Positions 48,742 through 63,052 of a DNA stretch of 64,000 nucleotides are shown here, piece by piece. The translations under genes and the position numbers were made by a program. Where the stretch lies: assembly GCA_947044365.1 (NCBI GenBank), contig OX345646.1:3666827-3730826 (forward strand), written 5' to 3'. Source of the DNA: Petrosia ficiformis. Lineage: Eukaryota > Porifera > Demospongiae > Haplosclerida > Petrosiidae. Every line of letters starts with the position of its first letter. Positions within the stretch are counted from its first letter, which is position 1. Below the pieces are notes generated by a model. It saw only the letters and a list, made by a program, of their open reading frames with translations, did not search any database and was not told the origin of the DNA.

Positions 48742-51700
48742 AAACAAGTAATGAAAAGGATGGAGGTTCTTTTCCAAACCAGACTCCAAAAAATGAAGAA
48801 ATTTATTACCATAGAAATGGTAGGTTTGATAATGTCATGTACATACATGTACATGTATGTTAATACAGGTATGTGCATTGTGTGTACATGTATACATGTA
48901 ATTGTGTTGTTTAGTTAACCCTTTACACTCCATAATTAAACTGGACATTTTCTTTACATTCCCAAATTAATTTTCAAGGAATATGGAAATAAGAAAGCTA
49001 TAGATGGAAAATTAATGCTTAGCTATCAGCAGGAAGATAGCAAGATGAGTGCTTGAAAGTTTAGTAGTCCAAAGAGCAATATCCACACCTTTACTTACCT
49101 GTATAACTTCCACATTTTACACAACACAGCCTTCTAACTGACGTTTTTAAACAGAGCACCTTTTAACAAAGTCATAGATACTAAATACATGGTTTGTTAG
49201 TTGGAGGAAAGCAGCAAGACGAGTGTTTGAAAGTGCAGTGGTCAATGCCAACACCAGCAGTTGGTGTCTTTGTCAATTTGATCACTTATTACTTTGGATT
49301 GGTTACTTGTATAGCTTCGATTTAAAGCACATTTAGTGCACTGTCTTGAGTAAAAATTTGGTTTAAAAATGTATCAAAGGACTGGTATTGTCACTGGAAA
49401 TCAAACTCCAGAGTCCAGGCTAAAGACTTCAGCCACCAGTACTCACACCACTGAGGTTTAAGAGGATTGTGAAGTGCTGATGATTGTGTGGCTGACATCA
49501 GTGGCTCTGGCTTGGATTACTAGTGACAACCAGCGTTTTTCACTTTCCTCTTTCAACCTTCATAATTACAATGTAGCATTTATAATATACAGTAACTCTA
49601 TATGATTATGAATGTACATGTACATGTACATGCATGTGTATGTATGCACTAGTGGCTGACATCAGTGGCTCTGGGTTGGATTACTAGTGACAACCAGCGT
49701 TTTTCACTTTCCTCTTTCAACCTTCATAATTACAATGTAGCATTTATAATATACATGTAACTCTATATGATTATAAATGTACATGTACATGCATGTGTAT
49801 GTATGCACTAGTGGCTGACATCAGTGGCTCTAGGTTGGATTACTAGTGACAACCAGCGTTTTTCACTTTCCTCTTTCAACCTTCATAATTACAATGTAGC
49901 ATTTATAATATACATGTAACTCTATATGATTATGAATGTACATGTACATGTACATGCATGTGTATGTACATGTGTGTATGTACTAGGGCTGAGAGTAAGG
50001 CTCAACTTCCTTTTAACCCACTATATGATTAACAACCATACAATTGTACCAATGTGTGTATGAGCAAACACTAAAGTGGCTGTGACAGCAGCCTTAATCC
50101 ATCTTTAAACCTTTTCATAAGCCAAAGAGAGTTATACATGTTTCCATATGGAGTAAAGAACTGCATACAAAGTTGGACAGAACCTTAAGCTCCTGAAATA
50201 TCAACTTTGTTTACATCTGAATTCTTCTAAGAGAATCTAACAATATTTTATTGTGTTATTATACATTCACAGAAACGTGTGATGAATACATAAAACACAA
50301 TAAGGAACCTTTATTGAACAGAGGTCAGTGGCACTTTATGTAACTACATACATGTACATTCACAGAAGGTGGGGTTTAAGTTTCGTATTTGTAGTGTGAT
50401 TGTACATGTAGTATGGACTAGAGCTGTGTACTGGCACCGATATTTCGATATTTTACCCGATAGCGAAAAATTAAAGCAATAACTGTGTCTGATAGGGAGA
50501 ATATTGATTATTGATAGCATACAACACCCACACCACGTGTCTTGTGTGCGTGCACAAATTGATAGCAGCTGGGAATGTCTTGATCAGTGGAATCACCAAG
50601 TACTAGTGCCAGCTCGACTTTGAGTAACAAAACATCTATGCCCATTGGTAAAACATCTAAAGCATGGTAGTACTTTAGTACAAAAGATGATCCTAAGTCC
50701 CAAAAAGCCATGTGTTCTTCGTGTGAAAAAGAAGTCGTGCGCTTGGGTGGAACTACTTACTTTATGGCCTGTAAGTATCTGTTTATTTTTTTTGGTGTTA
50801 TCATAAACTCTTGTGGGTGTGGCAAAACCGGTATATCGGTAATATCAACTATAGCAATAACCAATAAAAATCATGCAAGGTGCACAGCTTTAGTATGTAC
50901 TGGAACATATAGCACTCTTAACATTGCATTAAAATGGATTAATTTAAACTTTTAATTAACATTTTAATTGTTATTAATTAATCCTGGAATATGGTGTAGT
51001 TAACAAACCAAACAGCCAAGCAAACAGCAAACCCCACCCTCTGTGAATGTACATGTATGTAGTTACATAAAGTGCCACTGACCTCTGTTCAATAAAGGTT
51101 CCTTATTGTGTTTTATGTATTCATCACATGTTTCTGTGAATGTATAATAACACAATAAAATATTGTTATAACAAAACGTTTTGGCCAAAGACATTTATCA
51201 GCTTATTCTAAATCCTTTGGGATTAAGCTTCTTGATATACATATACGTAGTTATATGTACATGTATATTCATGACTTTCATTTATGTACATGTGTTTGTA
51301 CAGATTGGTATTCATTATGTACATGTATGTATATGTATAATATTACTAAGATTATGAAAATGTGACTTATCATTAAATAACTAGTTTTGGAGATAGGAAG
51401 GCTGAATTCACAGGCAAGGCAAAAGTCAAACCCACGATCCTGGCTTGCTAGGCCATTGTTCTACTAACTAAGCCATGGGGACTCAGGAGACAGACTAAGC
51501 CATGGTGATCCATAATGGAGGTATCTTTTCTCCATTGCGGGAGAGGGAGTGGTAGATGTTGACACAGGTCTAATAACACTACAAATAATCTTTCAACCTA
51601 TAGGAGCACTCCCACCTGAGAATTCAGCATCTTTTCTCCAAATCTATTTTACTTTGTTTCTTGTCTATAGGGTGTTGTCACAATTCATTTCCACCATTAT

Positions 51701-51812
51701 TAGTTTTGAAGATGTAATACAAAATGATTATATGATATATGATATTGTTGATTTATCATTTTATATGTCATTTCATATAATGATATATAAACTTTATCCT
51801 GAAATTATTTAA
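48742..51812 (+). CDS. Small multi-exon gene of unknown function, copy 2
   Basis: Exons 48742-48819, 50273-50323 and 51604-51812, homologous to 17145-20145. It keeps the longer C-terminus, ending YKLYPEII. Relative to copy 1 the first exon changes Pro to Thr, and the last exon has a 6-bp in-frame addition (Ser-Thr). Its second intron holds a 611-bp segment, absent from copy 1, that includes an inverted copy of exon 2. Confidence 0.45.
49488..49975. repeat. Tandem repeat of about 160 bp, 3 copies (copy 2)
   Basis: Same unit as 17925-18495, with starts near 49490, 49654 and 49813. Copy number differs between the duplicates. Confidence 0.88.
50417..51210. mobile_element. Broken hAT-like element with a BED-finger remnant, copy 2
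   Basis: Between 50600 and 51210 copy 2 has 611 bp missing from copy 1. Plus strand near 50672-50770 reads as a BED zinc-finger start (YFSTKDDPKSQKAMCSSCEK, then GGTT) with an in-frame TAG just before it and a donor-like GTAAGT after it. Ends near 50417 (AGAGCTGTGTACTGGCACCG) and near 50895 (reverse, AAAGCTGTGCACC) look like inverted termini. Copy 1 keeps only the left part (from about 19458). Confidence 0.45.
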
Positions 51813-52109
51813 AGGACTATTCTCTCTTCAGTTTATCTGTTAGGAATAATTAAAAATGAAATGATTAGTCTATTAATAAAAGATTACTGTTTTAATAATT
51901 CTTATAATGTAATATCAAACATAACATGATAATAGAAGATTGATTCTATGAAACTACAACCAAATGAAATAGTTCATTAATACAATTAATATAATATTAT
52001 AAATCATTATTTTAAATACATCAAATTTCTAGTGTTTATATTCCTATTATTATTTATAATGTTCCTTTCTTCATAGATTCTCACAGAAGAGTTATAGTTT
52101 GATATATCA

Positions 52110-52184
52110 ATGAAAGAGCTATTAGAGTCTTTAATGAAATCTACTACTGATAATGTTAATTACAAAACACATCACAATTATCAG
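52110..52184 (+). CDS. Short start-codon exon of unknown gene, copy 2
   Basis: Counterpart of 20528-20602: same 25-codon frame and donor, starting MKELLESLMK. Confidence 0.3.
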
Positions 52185-53443
52185 GTATCATTATCATCAT
52201 GTATTTATGACTCACATTTGGTTACCCACATTTGAACTACATTGTGTATATTTAAATATTTGTTTGTGTCACATATGAGTTGTATACATACATGTAGTTG
52301 CTAAGGAAGTTTCATCATTCTAGGGAGGGATGGCCTATACATTGTATAGGCCATCATCATTTCTGTTATCACCCAATCATTCAGTAACTAGTGGATTTTA
52401 GGACATGTTCTGTAAGAAAACGTTGAATTTATAGTATTCTCTGGGATTACATTTGGTAGTCAAATCAATGTTATCCACTCAAATCTAGAGGGGAGTGTGA
52501 ATGGAAAATCTCAGACCTCACCCCTCCTTGATATGTATGGAACTATGATGATTATAATATATGTACATGTATATATATACATGTACACATGTATGTAGAG
52601 TGATATTGACAGATATGTATACCTGATGTGATTATTACAATTATTACATACACATGTACAATTATGTATCCTTAATGAGAGGTAATAGTTACTTCAAATA
52701 AGTACTAACGGAACACAAACTAAAATTAAAGAATTAGTTGCCATTCCTAACAAACAGTCTCAGTAGTGTTCATTAAAGTTTGTATTATAATAAATGGTAG
52801 TCATCATCATGAGTTACTACTACTGGGAGAGTTATAAGTTTAGACTCAGGCATACACAAGAGGTGGGGTCACCCTGTGATTTGAAAACCATTCTACTCTA
52901 ATAACAAAACAACTTTGTAAATACAGTATAAAGTAGTAAAAGTAAATATAATATACATATCATACACATATTTCATTAAATGAGCACATGAATACACAAC
53001 TGATCTTGTGTTATATATATATACAGTGTATATATATATAATTTTTTTTTTTTTTTTTGTTTTTTTTTTTTTTTTACTTTTAAATATAATTTCCATACCA
53101 GGTCTGCTATTTTTGCAGGCGACCTCGCCACTGCCTAGCATTTGAAATTGTCCAGGTCAGAGGTCGAAACAATTTTGTATGTAATGATGGCATTAGGTAT
53201 CCTGCTGATGACGGGCCAATTAATCTTTATGTGTACATGTATGAGTGTTTGTGTAATGTATAATATAAGTTTTGTTTGTTTCTGAGGTAACAACTATTAA
53301 ACTGCACATGTCCATGGGCCATCGCAATGATCACATGGTTATTAACTCTTTTTCAACAAGTTATCTCTCCTCTCTCTCTCTAGTGAGCTGTTTGAACTCC
53401 ACATATTTACAGCCACGCCTTTGAGCATTCATTCCATACAAGT

Positions 53444-56281
53444 ATGAGTCGTACTCTAGAGGACCTCAAACCAGAACCAACCTTTATCTTTACCTACCAC
53501 AAGCCACAAGAATTTGGTAAATACACATGTACATGTATAATGTAATTATGTGTATGTAGAGCTCAAAGTTAATACTTGTACTGACAACTAAAAAATCAGT
53601 TGTCTTCCCAGGACAACAATTATCTCCAGCCACCATATTGAATTGTCACATGTACAATAGCATTGCAAATTGATTGATCTAGTTTGGGTTTCTGGAATGC
53701 CTCAATATTGACAATATTTAACTTGAGAATTAAAAAAAATTAATTTATGTTAACAAAATTAATATTCATTATTAATAATTGTCCTAGACATTCAAAATTT
53801 GTCCGTGTGAGAAATTGTATCTAAATTTAGTTTCAATCCTTGTAATATCAATTGTAAGTAGTAGACTTGTCATGTACATTGTATGGAGGTACATGTACTT
53901 GTTTTCTCTATCTTATATACATGTACATACTGTATATGCATGTATTAATTAAGGCTTCAATTAATAGGGGTTTTAAAAATCAAAATATAATTTTGATTTA
54001 GCAAACTCATATTCAAATACTCTCTTGTTGTTTATTTCTATTGAAATATCAAGAATTATATGTACAGTAGCTTATCATTTTACTGTAAGTACATGTACAT
54101 GTAACTACTATATAACCGTAATCTTAGTGGATTGATGAGGGAACATACATGTATATACATACATGTAGATACATACACTATAGATAGATACATAGATCTA
54201 CATACACTATAGATAGATACATACATGTACATGTAGATCTTCATACACTATAGTTTGATACATAGATCAACATACACTATAGATGGAGATACATGTACAT
54301 AGATCTACATGTACATACACTATAAATAGATACATCAGGGTTTCTTTCAGCTTTTTGCCCAAGGGTTGGGGGGCAAGTACATATCCTCATGCAAAGCGTG
54401 CGGCAAACTAGGGGTGTCTGGGGGCATGCTCCCCCAGGAAATTTTTAATTTTGGATCTTTTATCAGACACAATTTGGTGGAATCTGGGACTGTTTTTTCA
54501 CAAACATAATTTACATCTGTCAATTTTGAGCTTTGATAAAGGCTTGAATTGATTTACATGTAAAATAGAATTCTCAGTATATCCAAGGGGGGGCAAGCTA
54601 AAGCCCAGGGGAGGCAAATGCCCCCACCACCCTGAAAGAAACCCTGTACCTAGATCTGCATACACTACAGATAGATAAATAGATCTACATACACTATAGA
54701 TAGATACATAGATCTACATACACTATAGATAGATACATACGTAGATCTACATGCACATACACTATAGATAGATACATAGATCTACATACACTATAGATAG
54801 ATACATAGATCTACATACAGTATAGATAGATACATAGATCTACATACAATATAGATAGATACATATATCTACATACAGTATAGATAGATACATAGATCTA
54901 CATACACTATAGATAGATACATAGATCTACATACACTATAAATAGATTCATAGATCTACAAACACTATAGATAGATACATACATGTAGATCTACATACAC
55001 TATAGATAGATACATAGATCTACATACACTATAGATAGATACATAGATCTACATACACTATAGATAGATACATAGATCTACATACACTATAGATAGATAC
55101 ATAGATCTACATACACTATAGATAGATACATAGATCTACATACACTATAGATAGATACATAGATCTACATACACTATAGATAGATACATAGATCTACATA
55201 CACTATAGATAGATACATAGATCTACATACACTATAGATAGATACATAGATCTACATACACTATAGATAGATACATAGATCTGCATACACTATAGATAAA
55301 TACGTACATAGATCTACATACACTATAAATAGATACATAGATCTACATACAGTATAGATAGATACATAGATCTACATACACTATAGATAGATACATAGAT
55401 ACACACATCTACATGTACATGTGTGTTAATACATGTAGACAGATAAAAAGCAGGTATTTCCTGATGCATTTGTTGTTACTAACATAGAAGGTTATGGCTG
55501 GTAATGAGAGGGAATTATTATAAATCTGTTTTTGATAACAAATTAGTACACAGCTTACATTGTAGTGGTAAAATGAATAATTTGTGATTTATGATTTTAT
55601 GTGTGCAAGTGTCTGTGTGTGTATCTGTAATGCTTTGTGTGTGTGTGTGTGTTTGTGTCTCCATAAAAGACAACCCGTGCTTGTATGAAGCACAGCAAAG
55701 CAAGTTGGAGCTGGGGGGTTGGAAGCTGAGGGCATTTCCCCAGAAACATTGTTTACACACTGTCATGTTGGAATACTGAAATTAATAGTTTTAATGGGGG
55801 AAGATAGACTTGAAGGTGGGGAAGATTCCCTACCTTCTCTGTCAACTGTGTAGTACGTATGTACATGTACATGTACATGTAACTACATTTACGTGTACAT
55901 GTACATGTAACTAGATTTACGTGTACATTGTTGTATACTATAAATAATTTACATGTGCAATGTAGTTAGTGCACATGTAGCATACATTTGTACAATGTAC
56001 ATGTGTACATGTAAGTATAGATGTTAGATACTATTGTATATGTACATGTTAGTTTACATCATTAATTTTATATACATGTACGTATGTATGTGTAGATGTA
56101 ACTTATGTTATATTATACATGTACACTCTATAATATTTATATGTTATATTAATGTTGTTTAGATTTTAGTGGAGGAGGAGGTGCTGGTGGATTTGGTAAG
56201 AGTGCTTTCAATTTTGTTGTAGGGGATGGAATATCAACTGGTCCTATTGGAGGAGCTAGTGGTGTATCTAATTTTCAGTGA
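53444..56281 (+). CDS. Two-exon glycine-rich small protein, copy 2 (63 residues)
   Basis: Exons 53444-53516 and 56163-56281, same reading as copy 1 except Leu to Phe after KSA and the absence of the 6-bp His-Val insertion (GASGVSNFQ). The intron is 2.6 kb, shorter because the minisatellite is smaller. Confidence 0.5.
54160..55415. repeat. 29-bp minisatellite, copy 2 (about 1.2 kb)
   Basis: Same 29-bp unit and the same MITE (54336-54646) as copy 1, but about one third of its length and more homogeneous between 54990 and 55290. Confidence 0.97.
54336..54646. mobile_element. G-rich hAT-like MITE, copy 2
   Basis: Same element as 22726-23044 at the same position, so it predates the duplication. 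The G runs are shorter. Confidence 0.7.
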
Positions 56282-56742
56282 GCTACATTTGTAATTCCAT
56301 AAACCCCCAAGGATAATTGTGTCTATCTACAGTGACTCTACCCATACAACACTCATAACACCAAACCCATCCCATATTTGTAGCTACATTATGATTAATA
56401 ATCAAAGGCAGCATATAATAATATACAACCAAGCATTATCTTCATCCAAACCTTACCACTACCATTCCATATCAACAGTCTTTGATGTATAGTAGAGGTC
56501 AAAGTATTGCATAGATTGCCAATAGTGATAGTTTGATATACATTTGTATCAATGGAAGAGCTACTGTATTAGAGTTGTAGTATCTTCACTACTGATAAGG
56601 TTAATAATCATAAAATACACTACAGTTAACAAGGTTTCATACAGCATTTTAATGGCCTGCATTTGGTTTTTCCACATTTGATCTACATGTACATGTACAT
56701 GTATATTGTGTACATGTATATTTAAATATTTGTTTGTGTCAC

Positions 56743-57369
56743 CAACAGTATATTATACTAGAGAGAGAGAGAGTATCCCACTAGTAGCACAACCCTGCGA
56801 AATGTATATGAGTTGAGAAGATGGTGAAACGTACGTGCTAGACCACAAGGTGGTACACAAAGCCACAAACATGTTAATAGTAAAGTGTAGAATGATATCA
56901 AAAATGGCGGAGCTTGGGAGAGATGTTCTATACAAACTATACAAACACAATGATTTTTGCAGGTTATGATTAACACTCCTAGTAATGTTGTTGCACAAAA
57001 TGAAGTCCAGCTCTTCCTCAAGACCGCCAGATTTTTTCGAAACTTTCATGAGAGAGACCACAAATCCCAAAGTTTTGAGAACCTTTGACAGTAGAAGATC
57101 ACCTTCCCTAATTCCAGGACGGTTAGAATCAGCAACATGACTTGATAAATGATGTGATCGAACACTGCACAGAAGGGATCTGTGATGGTGTGTTTGCTGC
57201 ATCATCCATCTTTGTTTACAATGTGGTCACATAACTCCTCAATGCCTACTTAATATGGGATGATTATGTTGTGAATATTATTATAAAGGTCATGTAGTTT
57301 TCACAGGGTTGTGCTACAAGCTTATATGGAAGTGCTATATTCTCCCTCTCTTTCTATTATGTACTCTTG
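56743..57369. mobile_element. 627-bp TIR element, copy 2
   Basis: Same element with both target copies intact: GTGTCAC at 56736-56742 and 57370-57376. A small indel relative to copy 1 lets the minus-strand frame run on to 150 codons (57205-56753). Confidence 0.78.
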
Positions 57370-59546
57370 GTGTCACATATGAGTTGTATACATAGTTGCT
57401 AAAGTTTCATCATTCTGGGTGCAGATTGATTAATTTATGGTTATGATCATACCTGAATGCATGCCCAGGCTACATTATGTTCTATAGATCATCATTGGGA
57501 TTTTGTTCTCCATACATGTGTATATTGTGTTTCATGAAGTTAGAAGCCATTAACATTTCTTGTTACAAAATCATTATTTTTTTAAATGGCAATAAAATCA
57601 CCCAATCATTCAGTAACTAGTGGATCTTAGGACCTGTTTTGTCAGGAAAATTAGATTACAATTGATACTAAAATCAATCTTGTCCACTAAAATCTAGAGG
57701 GGAATGTGAATGGAAAATCTCAGACCACACCCCTCCGGGATATGTATAGAACTATGATGATTATAATATATGTATTAGGACTGGGAAAAGGTTTGAATGT
57801 TCAAAACTTCATTCTTTGCTGTGCATTCAAAGATAAATTTCTCCCTTCGAAGCTTTACAACCACGCCCACTTTAATGTTTGCATGTGCACTTGTGCAATC
57901 TGGTCTATAATGTGGACGTGTTCCACAAAAGTTGAGGCTGTGTTGTTGGCAGCTTCAGTTCAGTGATGCTAAATCTAACAAGACTAGTACTTATTTGGAA
58001 GCAATTCAGTTTTAATTTACCAGATTTGGTAAACTGTATATACTTATATTAGCTGGTTGTAATGTCATGTACATGTACATGTATATACTTTCATTAGCCA
58101 CTTGTAAATTACATGTACAGTACATGTACAGTACATGTACATGTAAACGTTTAGAATTAGCTAACTACCACAAATTTCATAATTCTATTCCTACTTTCCA
58201 TACACTTTGTATATACATGTAGATTGTTGATTGCAATTGGTGGTATTGATGATTCCAGTTAACACAGGAACTATAGTAGTTTTCAAGAGGTGGAAGAAAG
58301 AATGTCTCAAGAGGAATGCCAAAGCCACTGGAGGTACGGGTACCTTTCATGTTGTATTGTTCAACATGTACATGTACATGTGTATATACTTCCATGTACA
58401 TTAACTGGCTGTAAAGACATGTGCGGCAGTATACATGTATGATCTGTTATTTTAATACATGTACATGTAGTACATACCATATAGTATATACAGTATATGT
58501 TACTAGTATAGTTCTAGTGATGATATTAGTCTCGTGTGATCATACCCTTCACTATAAGGAGGAAGGCACTGGTGACATGTTTAGACAATGAGTAGATTTT
58601 AGGAATTTGTGGAATCCTAATTATAAAGGGGAACACATGCATGTGAGATATTATATCTAGTTGTTTAGTCTTTCATTGATTTCCTATAGTTCAATGGTAA
58701 AGGGTCTTTTAAAAACAGGAATGTAGTATGCTATCATGGTGTCCTGCTGTTCTAATATTATAAATTAGTGAGTTGTGTTTGTGACTTGCTTTAATAAATG
58801 GGTGTGACTTTGGGCGTGGTCAATTGGAAAGGGATTGGGCTATGGGTGTGGCTAATATTACCACTCTACTCCTTATTTATGGGAATAACCCTGCAAGTAC
58901 GTGGGCTGAAATTATAAATTCCACTTACCATACTCATATGATTATTATAAACTAGTAGTAGTAGTTGAATAGAGAGATGAAAGATGAGATCTATTGTACA
59001 AATATGTCTCCAAATCATTGAATAAATAAGTACTCATATCAGGTGTTAAAGAAGTGGAGTCAAGTTCTTGATATCACCATCTTCAGTTGCTGTACATGTA
59101 AATTATAATGACTATTGCCTGTCTATAAGATATGAAGTATTAGCTCATCTTATAATTAAATTATGTTTACTGTATATAAGCATTTCTCAAATGTGTATTT
59201 ATTATTGTGTTATTAAGTGTATATACATGTACATGTATATAAACACTCCTTAAGTGTATTTACATACACATGTATGTAGATAATGTTATAACTGTTAAGT
59301 GTTTGTGTATAAACATTCCTTAAAGCTATTTAAAATTGTTTTGACTGTAAGTGTTTGATAATTTACTGTTGTGATCGTTAAGTGTAATCATGTGTCAAGA
59401 GGAAAATCTTGGTTAAGTTGGAGGGGGTGGGCAAAGTACACTCACATTGTGTGTAGAGAGGGGTTTGGGGAATGCTGCCCCATGAAAATGCTGATTTTAG
59501 ACCCCTAAAAGGGGTAATCTGGGAGTAAAATGACATTTGTGCGTGC

Positions 59547-60056
59547 ATGGTATCATGTAGTATTGTTATTGTATACATGTATATGTACATGTGTATATAC
59601 AGCAAGGTATCATGTAGTATTGTATACATGTACATTGTACATGTGTATATCCAGCATGGTATCATGTATACATGTACACTCTTTTTCATTTTTCCATTGC
59701 CTCAGGTGTCTTTCTTTCTTTCTTTCTTTCCTGCTAATATCATGTACATGTACATGTACATGTGTATATACAGTATGGTATCATGTAGTATTGTACACAT
59801 ATGTTATCTGAAAGAAAGAAAGAAAGAAAGAAAGAAAGACAGACACCTGAGACAATGGAAAAATGAAAAATGAGAGTTGCCTCAGGTGGGATTCGAACCC
59901 ACGACACTCTGTATTCCAGACAGATGCTCTACCAACTGAGCTACCCAGGCAGGTCAGCTGGCAGGGTCCGAATACTAGGCTTTTAGGTGAAGGCCGGGGT
60001 AATGAAACCACCAAAGACACCAACACCAAACCTTAGTATATACATATGTTATCTGA

Positions 60057-60092
<36 letters not shown>

Positions 60093-60330
60093 CAGACACT
60101 TGAGACAAGGGAAAAATGAAAAATGACAGTTGCCTCAGGTGGGATTCGAACCCACGACACTCTGTATTCCAGACATATGCTCTACCAACTGAGCTACCCA
60201 GGCAGCTCAGCTGGCAGGGTGTACATGTACATGTACATGTGTATATACAGTAAGGTATCATGTAATATTGTGTACATGTACATGTACATGTGTATATACA
60301 GTACGGTATCATGTAGTATTGTATACATAT
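59547..60330. repeat. Minisatellite of about 45-60 bp, copy 2
   Basis: Same array as 30737-31205, further broken by the SINE dimer at 59807-60220. Confidence 0.9.
59807..60220 (-). mobile_element. Dimeric tRNA-derived SINE insertion, copy 2
   Basis: tRNA-like heads at 59950-59878 and 60203-60131, with the same body, tail and (shortened) spacer as the copy 1 pair at 18501-18960, but at a different place in the duplication. Both carry an acceptor mismatch (GCCTGGG), and the second also has a damaged anticodon stem. The two dimers share an ATGTTATC leader. Confidence 0.78.
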
Positions 60331-60703
60331 ACATACAATAAGGCTAAAAGACATGGTATTCAAAATTCCTTTTCTTCTCATACATGTATTAAAATGTCCA
60401 TTACTATCACAACCTGTCCAATGAAACAAATTCTATTATCCATTAGACCATATTATGAATAATTATTACAAGTACTCAGACATCCTTTTCAATTTTTAAT
60501 ATAATTTAGTGCATTGATAGGTACTTTTCTGAGCTCTATGAATTTCAAATTTTATTGATAGACTTTTACTTAGCTACAAAGAAGAACTTATAGATATCAA
60601 AAACAATAAAGTCTATACATAAAGTGGAACAATTATTTGAAGTTCAAGTATTCTAATTCACTAGTGGGACAATGCTTATATTTTTATGGCCCGTAGGGCC
60701 ATC

Positions 60704-61713
60704 CCTATGATTGCTTTCCCACGGGTTCGATGTATGTTTATATATATATATTTCTAGCCTGTTACTATGTTGTTGCTATGTGTTATATTTCAACTATAAG
60801 GAAGTTATAGACCCGTTTATAACTTCCCAGTTTCGCTGACTTTCGCAGACGCTGTAACCAAGGTAATAGTATAGTGCATGCGTAAATTAGAAAATTGTGT
60901 GGGCGGGGCTCGGGGGCGTTGCAGAAACAACTGTTCTTAGCTCGATAACTCTTGCATTTTACAAGATTCAAGATTGTAATTTCTTTTACTGGTGAGTTGA
61001 AGTGTTAAGAAAGCTACAGATGTGAAATTCATGCTTCGTTAGTTGCAGAAGAACAGCAAGGCGAATGTATGAAACGTCCCGGGCTACGCCCACACTCTGG
61101 CTAAGCTTCATAACTTCCGTATTTTTAACAGTACAGACTTTTAACTTGTTAGTTGCTGGAAGGTAGCAAGGCGAGTGTTTGAATTAAAGTGGGTGGCTAG
61201 AAAACAGTTATAAAATGCGCGTGTGGTTTATAACACAATTCTAAGCCCGCGCACTCGGGCGTGCCGCCCTCGTTGCTAGGGGGCTTAGAATTCTGTTATA
61301 AATATAAACCGCACGCGCATTTTATAACTATAACATAATTATATATATGTTTGTGTCACCTACGTGAGTATGCGTTGTATACGTAGTTAAGGAAGTTACA
61401 TCATTCCCGGGGGGCTCGGTCAATTAATGGGCGTGGACGTGGAACGTAAAAGAACGCGTGATCAAGCTCTACACACCAGCAGAAAGAAAGCTGTGTAGCT
61501 TACGTAGAAACTGGAACTAATAGCTAGCTATTCTGCCTGACATATATTCCTAAAGTCCTTTGAAAGGTCAGGAGAGTAGATAATCAAAATAATAACTGTA
61601 ATAAGCTGTTGTCTTTCATGCTTGATAATCAGCCATGATTACTGAATGCTGGACTCCACAAAGCAGTCATAGGGATACTTTTATAAATTTGTAAAGCAAT
61701 CATAGGGATATTT
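60704..61713. mobile_element. About 1-kb element with ATCCCTATGATTGC ends, copy 2
   Basis: Counterpart of 31608-32602. Two further members follow at about 61842-63420 (interrupted by another transposon) and from 63442 to past 63900, so the family is stacked here. Confidence 0.55.
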
Positions 61714-61890
61714 TATTTTCTCTATATACACTTGTTATCATTAATTTTATGTACAATAGACTCTGGAATAAGTACAACACTAGTTCATGTTTATAGGACA
61801 CCTTTTTGAATAAACATGTTCTTTTTATGGCCCGCAGGGCCATCCCTATGATTGCTTTCCCACGGGTTCGATGTATGTTTATATATATAT

Positions 61891-63032
61891 GTGACCGAGT
61901 CTGTGAAAAAGGCGATTCTACCGCAAAAATTGATAATTGAGTTATTGTTATCATTGGAATCTCCATTTTCTTACCTACATCCTGGTGGTTTCGATTTTGC
62001 AATTGCACGCTCCGTTGACAACTTACACGCCCTCAAAGTTTGACAGCTAAAATAATTAAAATGCCTAAAAAAGCATTTCTAAATTTTTTACACGTTTTCC
62101 GTGTTATATTCCGTTTACGTAAGCATGTGGTACAGAAAGAGATGGTTTAAAGGTTTATTTTAGCATTTAGATAGTTTGTAATCGTTTTTTGGACAACTAA
62201 ATAGTTGAAATATTGTAGTTCACTTCCAGATTAGAGAGTATTCTTCAGCAATGACGGCCAAAATGGACAGATAGAAACAGTGAGTAACATTAATTAAATG
62301 CTGTTGTCATTATTGATGTTTAATTGAAGTATGTATAAACTATTATATACCATCAGACTGTTGAAAACAGATGTGATATATATATATACTTACCTATGTT
62401 AAGTGTGACGATTAAGATCATTTATAAGCTTGATTAATTGTCACTGTTTTTAAAGCTATCCATATTATATTTATTAATAGACTAAAGTGTAAAATTATTG
62501 TGATATAAATAATAGTGGCAAGTAGTATTAATAATGAAACAATAAAACATGTATGTGAACAAATTAATCTTTTATTTAGGCTTTTCTTTAGAGTATAAAA
62601 ATCACTGGAGGTATATCACTACTGAGACCTTTCTCATCATCACCAATACCTTCTTCATCATCACTGAGACAATCTTCATTATGAAAATCAGTTTAAATGT
62701 TGTTTATTTATTGTTTATGATAGTAAGATTAATAAAGAAAGTATGTTGCTATGCGTTGCTATGGACTCGTCCGTTAGCGTCCGCGTTACATTCCGTTGTT
62801 TCTACTCCGGGTATTCAGCAATGGCTGATGCACGGTCACATAAAACGTCTCCTACAAATGCAGTAAACCTAGCTGGAAGACTTTAGACTATCTCAGAGGA
62901 AGGGTAAGTTACCTATAATCATAAACCAAGTAAAATCTCGACTTCGACGAGTGATCGCTAAATTAGCTATTTTGGCTTATAACTCAAAATCAATAATTGC
63001 GGTAGAATCGCCTTTTTCTCAGACTCGGTCAC
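61891..63032. mobile_element. 1.14-kb TIR transposon, copy 2 only
   Basis: Ends GTGACCGAGTCTGTGAAAAA (left) and its complement (right) match over about 36 bp with one mismatch, then more weakly to about 54 bp. It lies in a TATATATA run, which is probably the target copy. The matching run in copy 1 (about 31640) is uninterrupted. A few short frames exist inside, none recognisable, so it is probably non-autonomous. Confidence 0.8.
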
Positions 63033-63052
63033 ATATATATATATTTTCTTGT

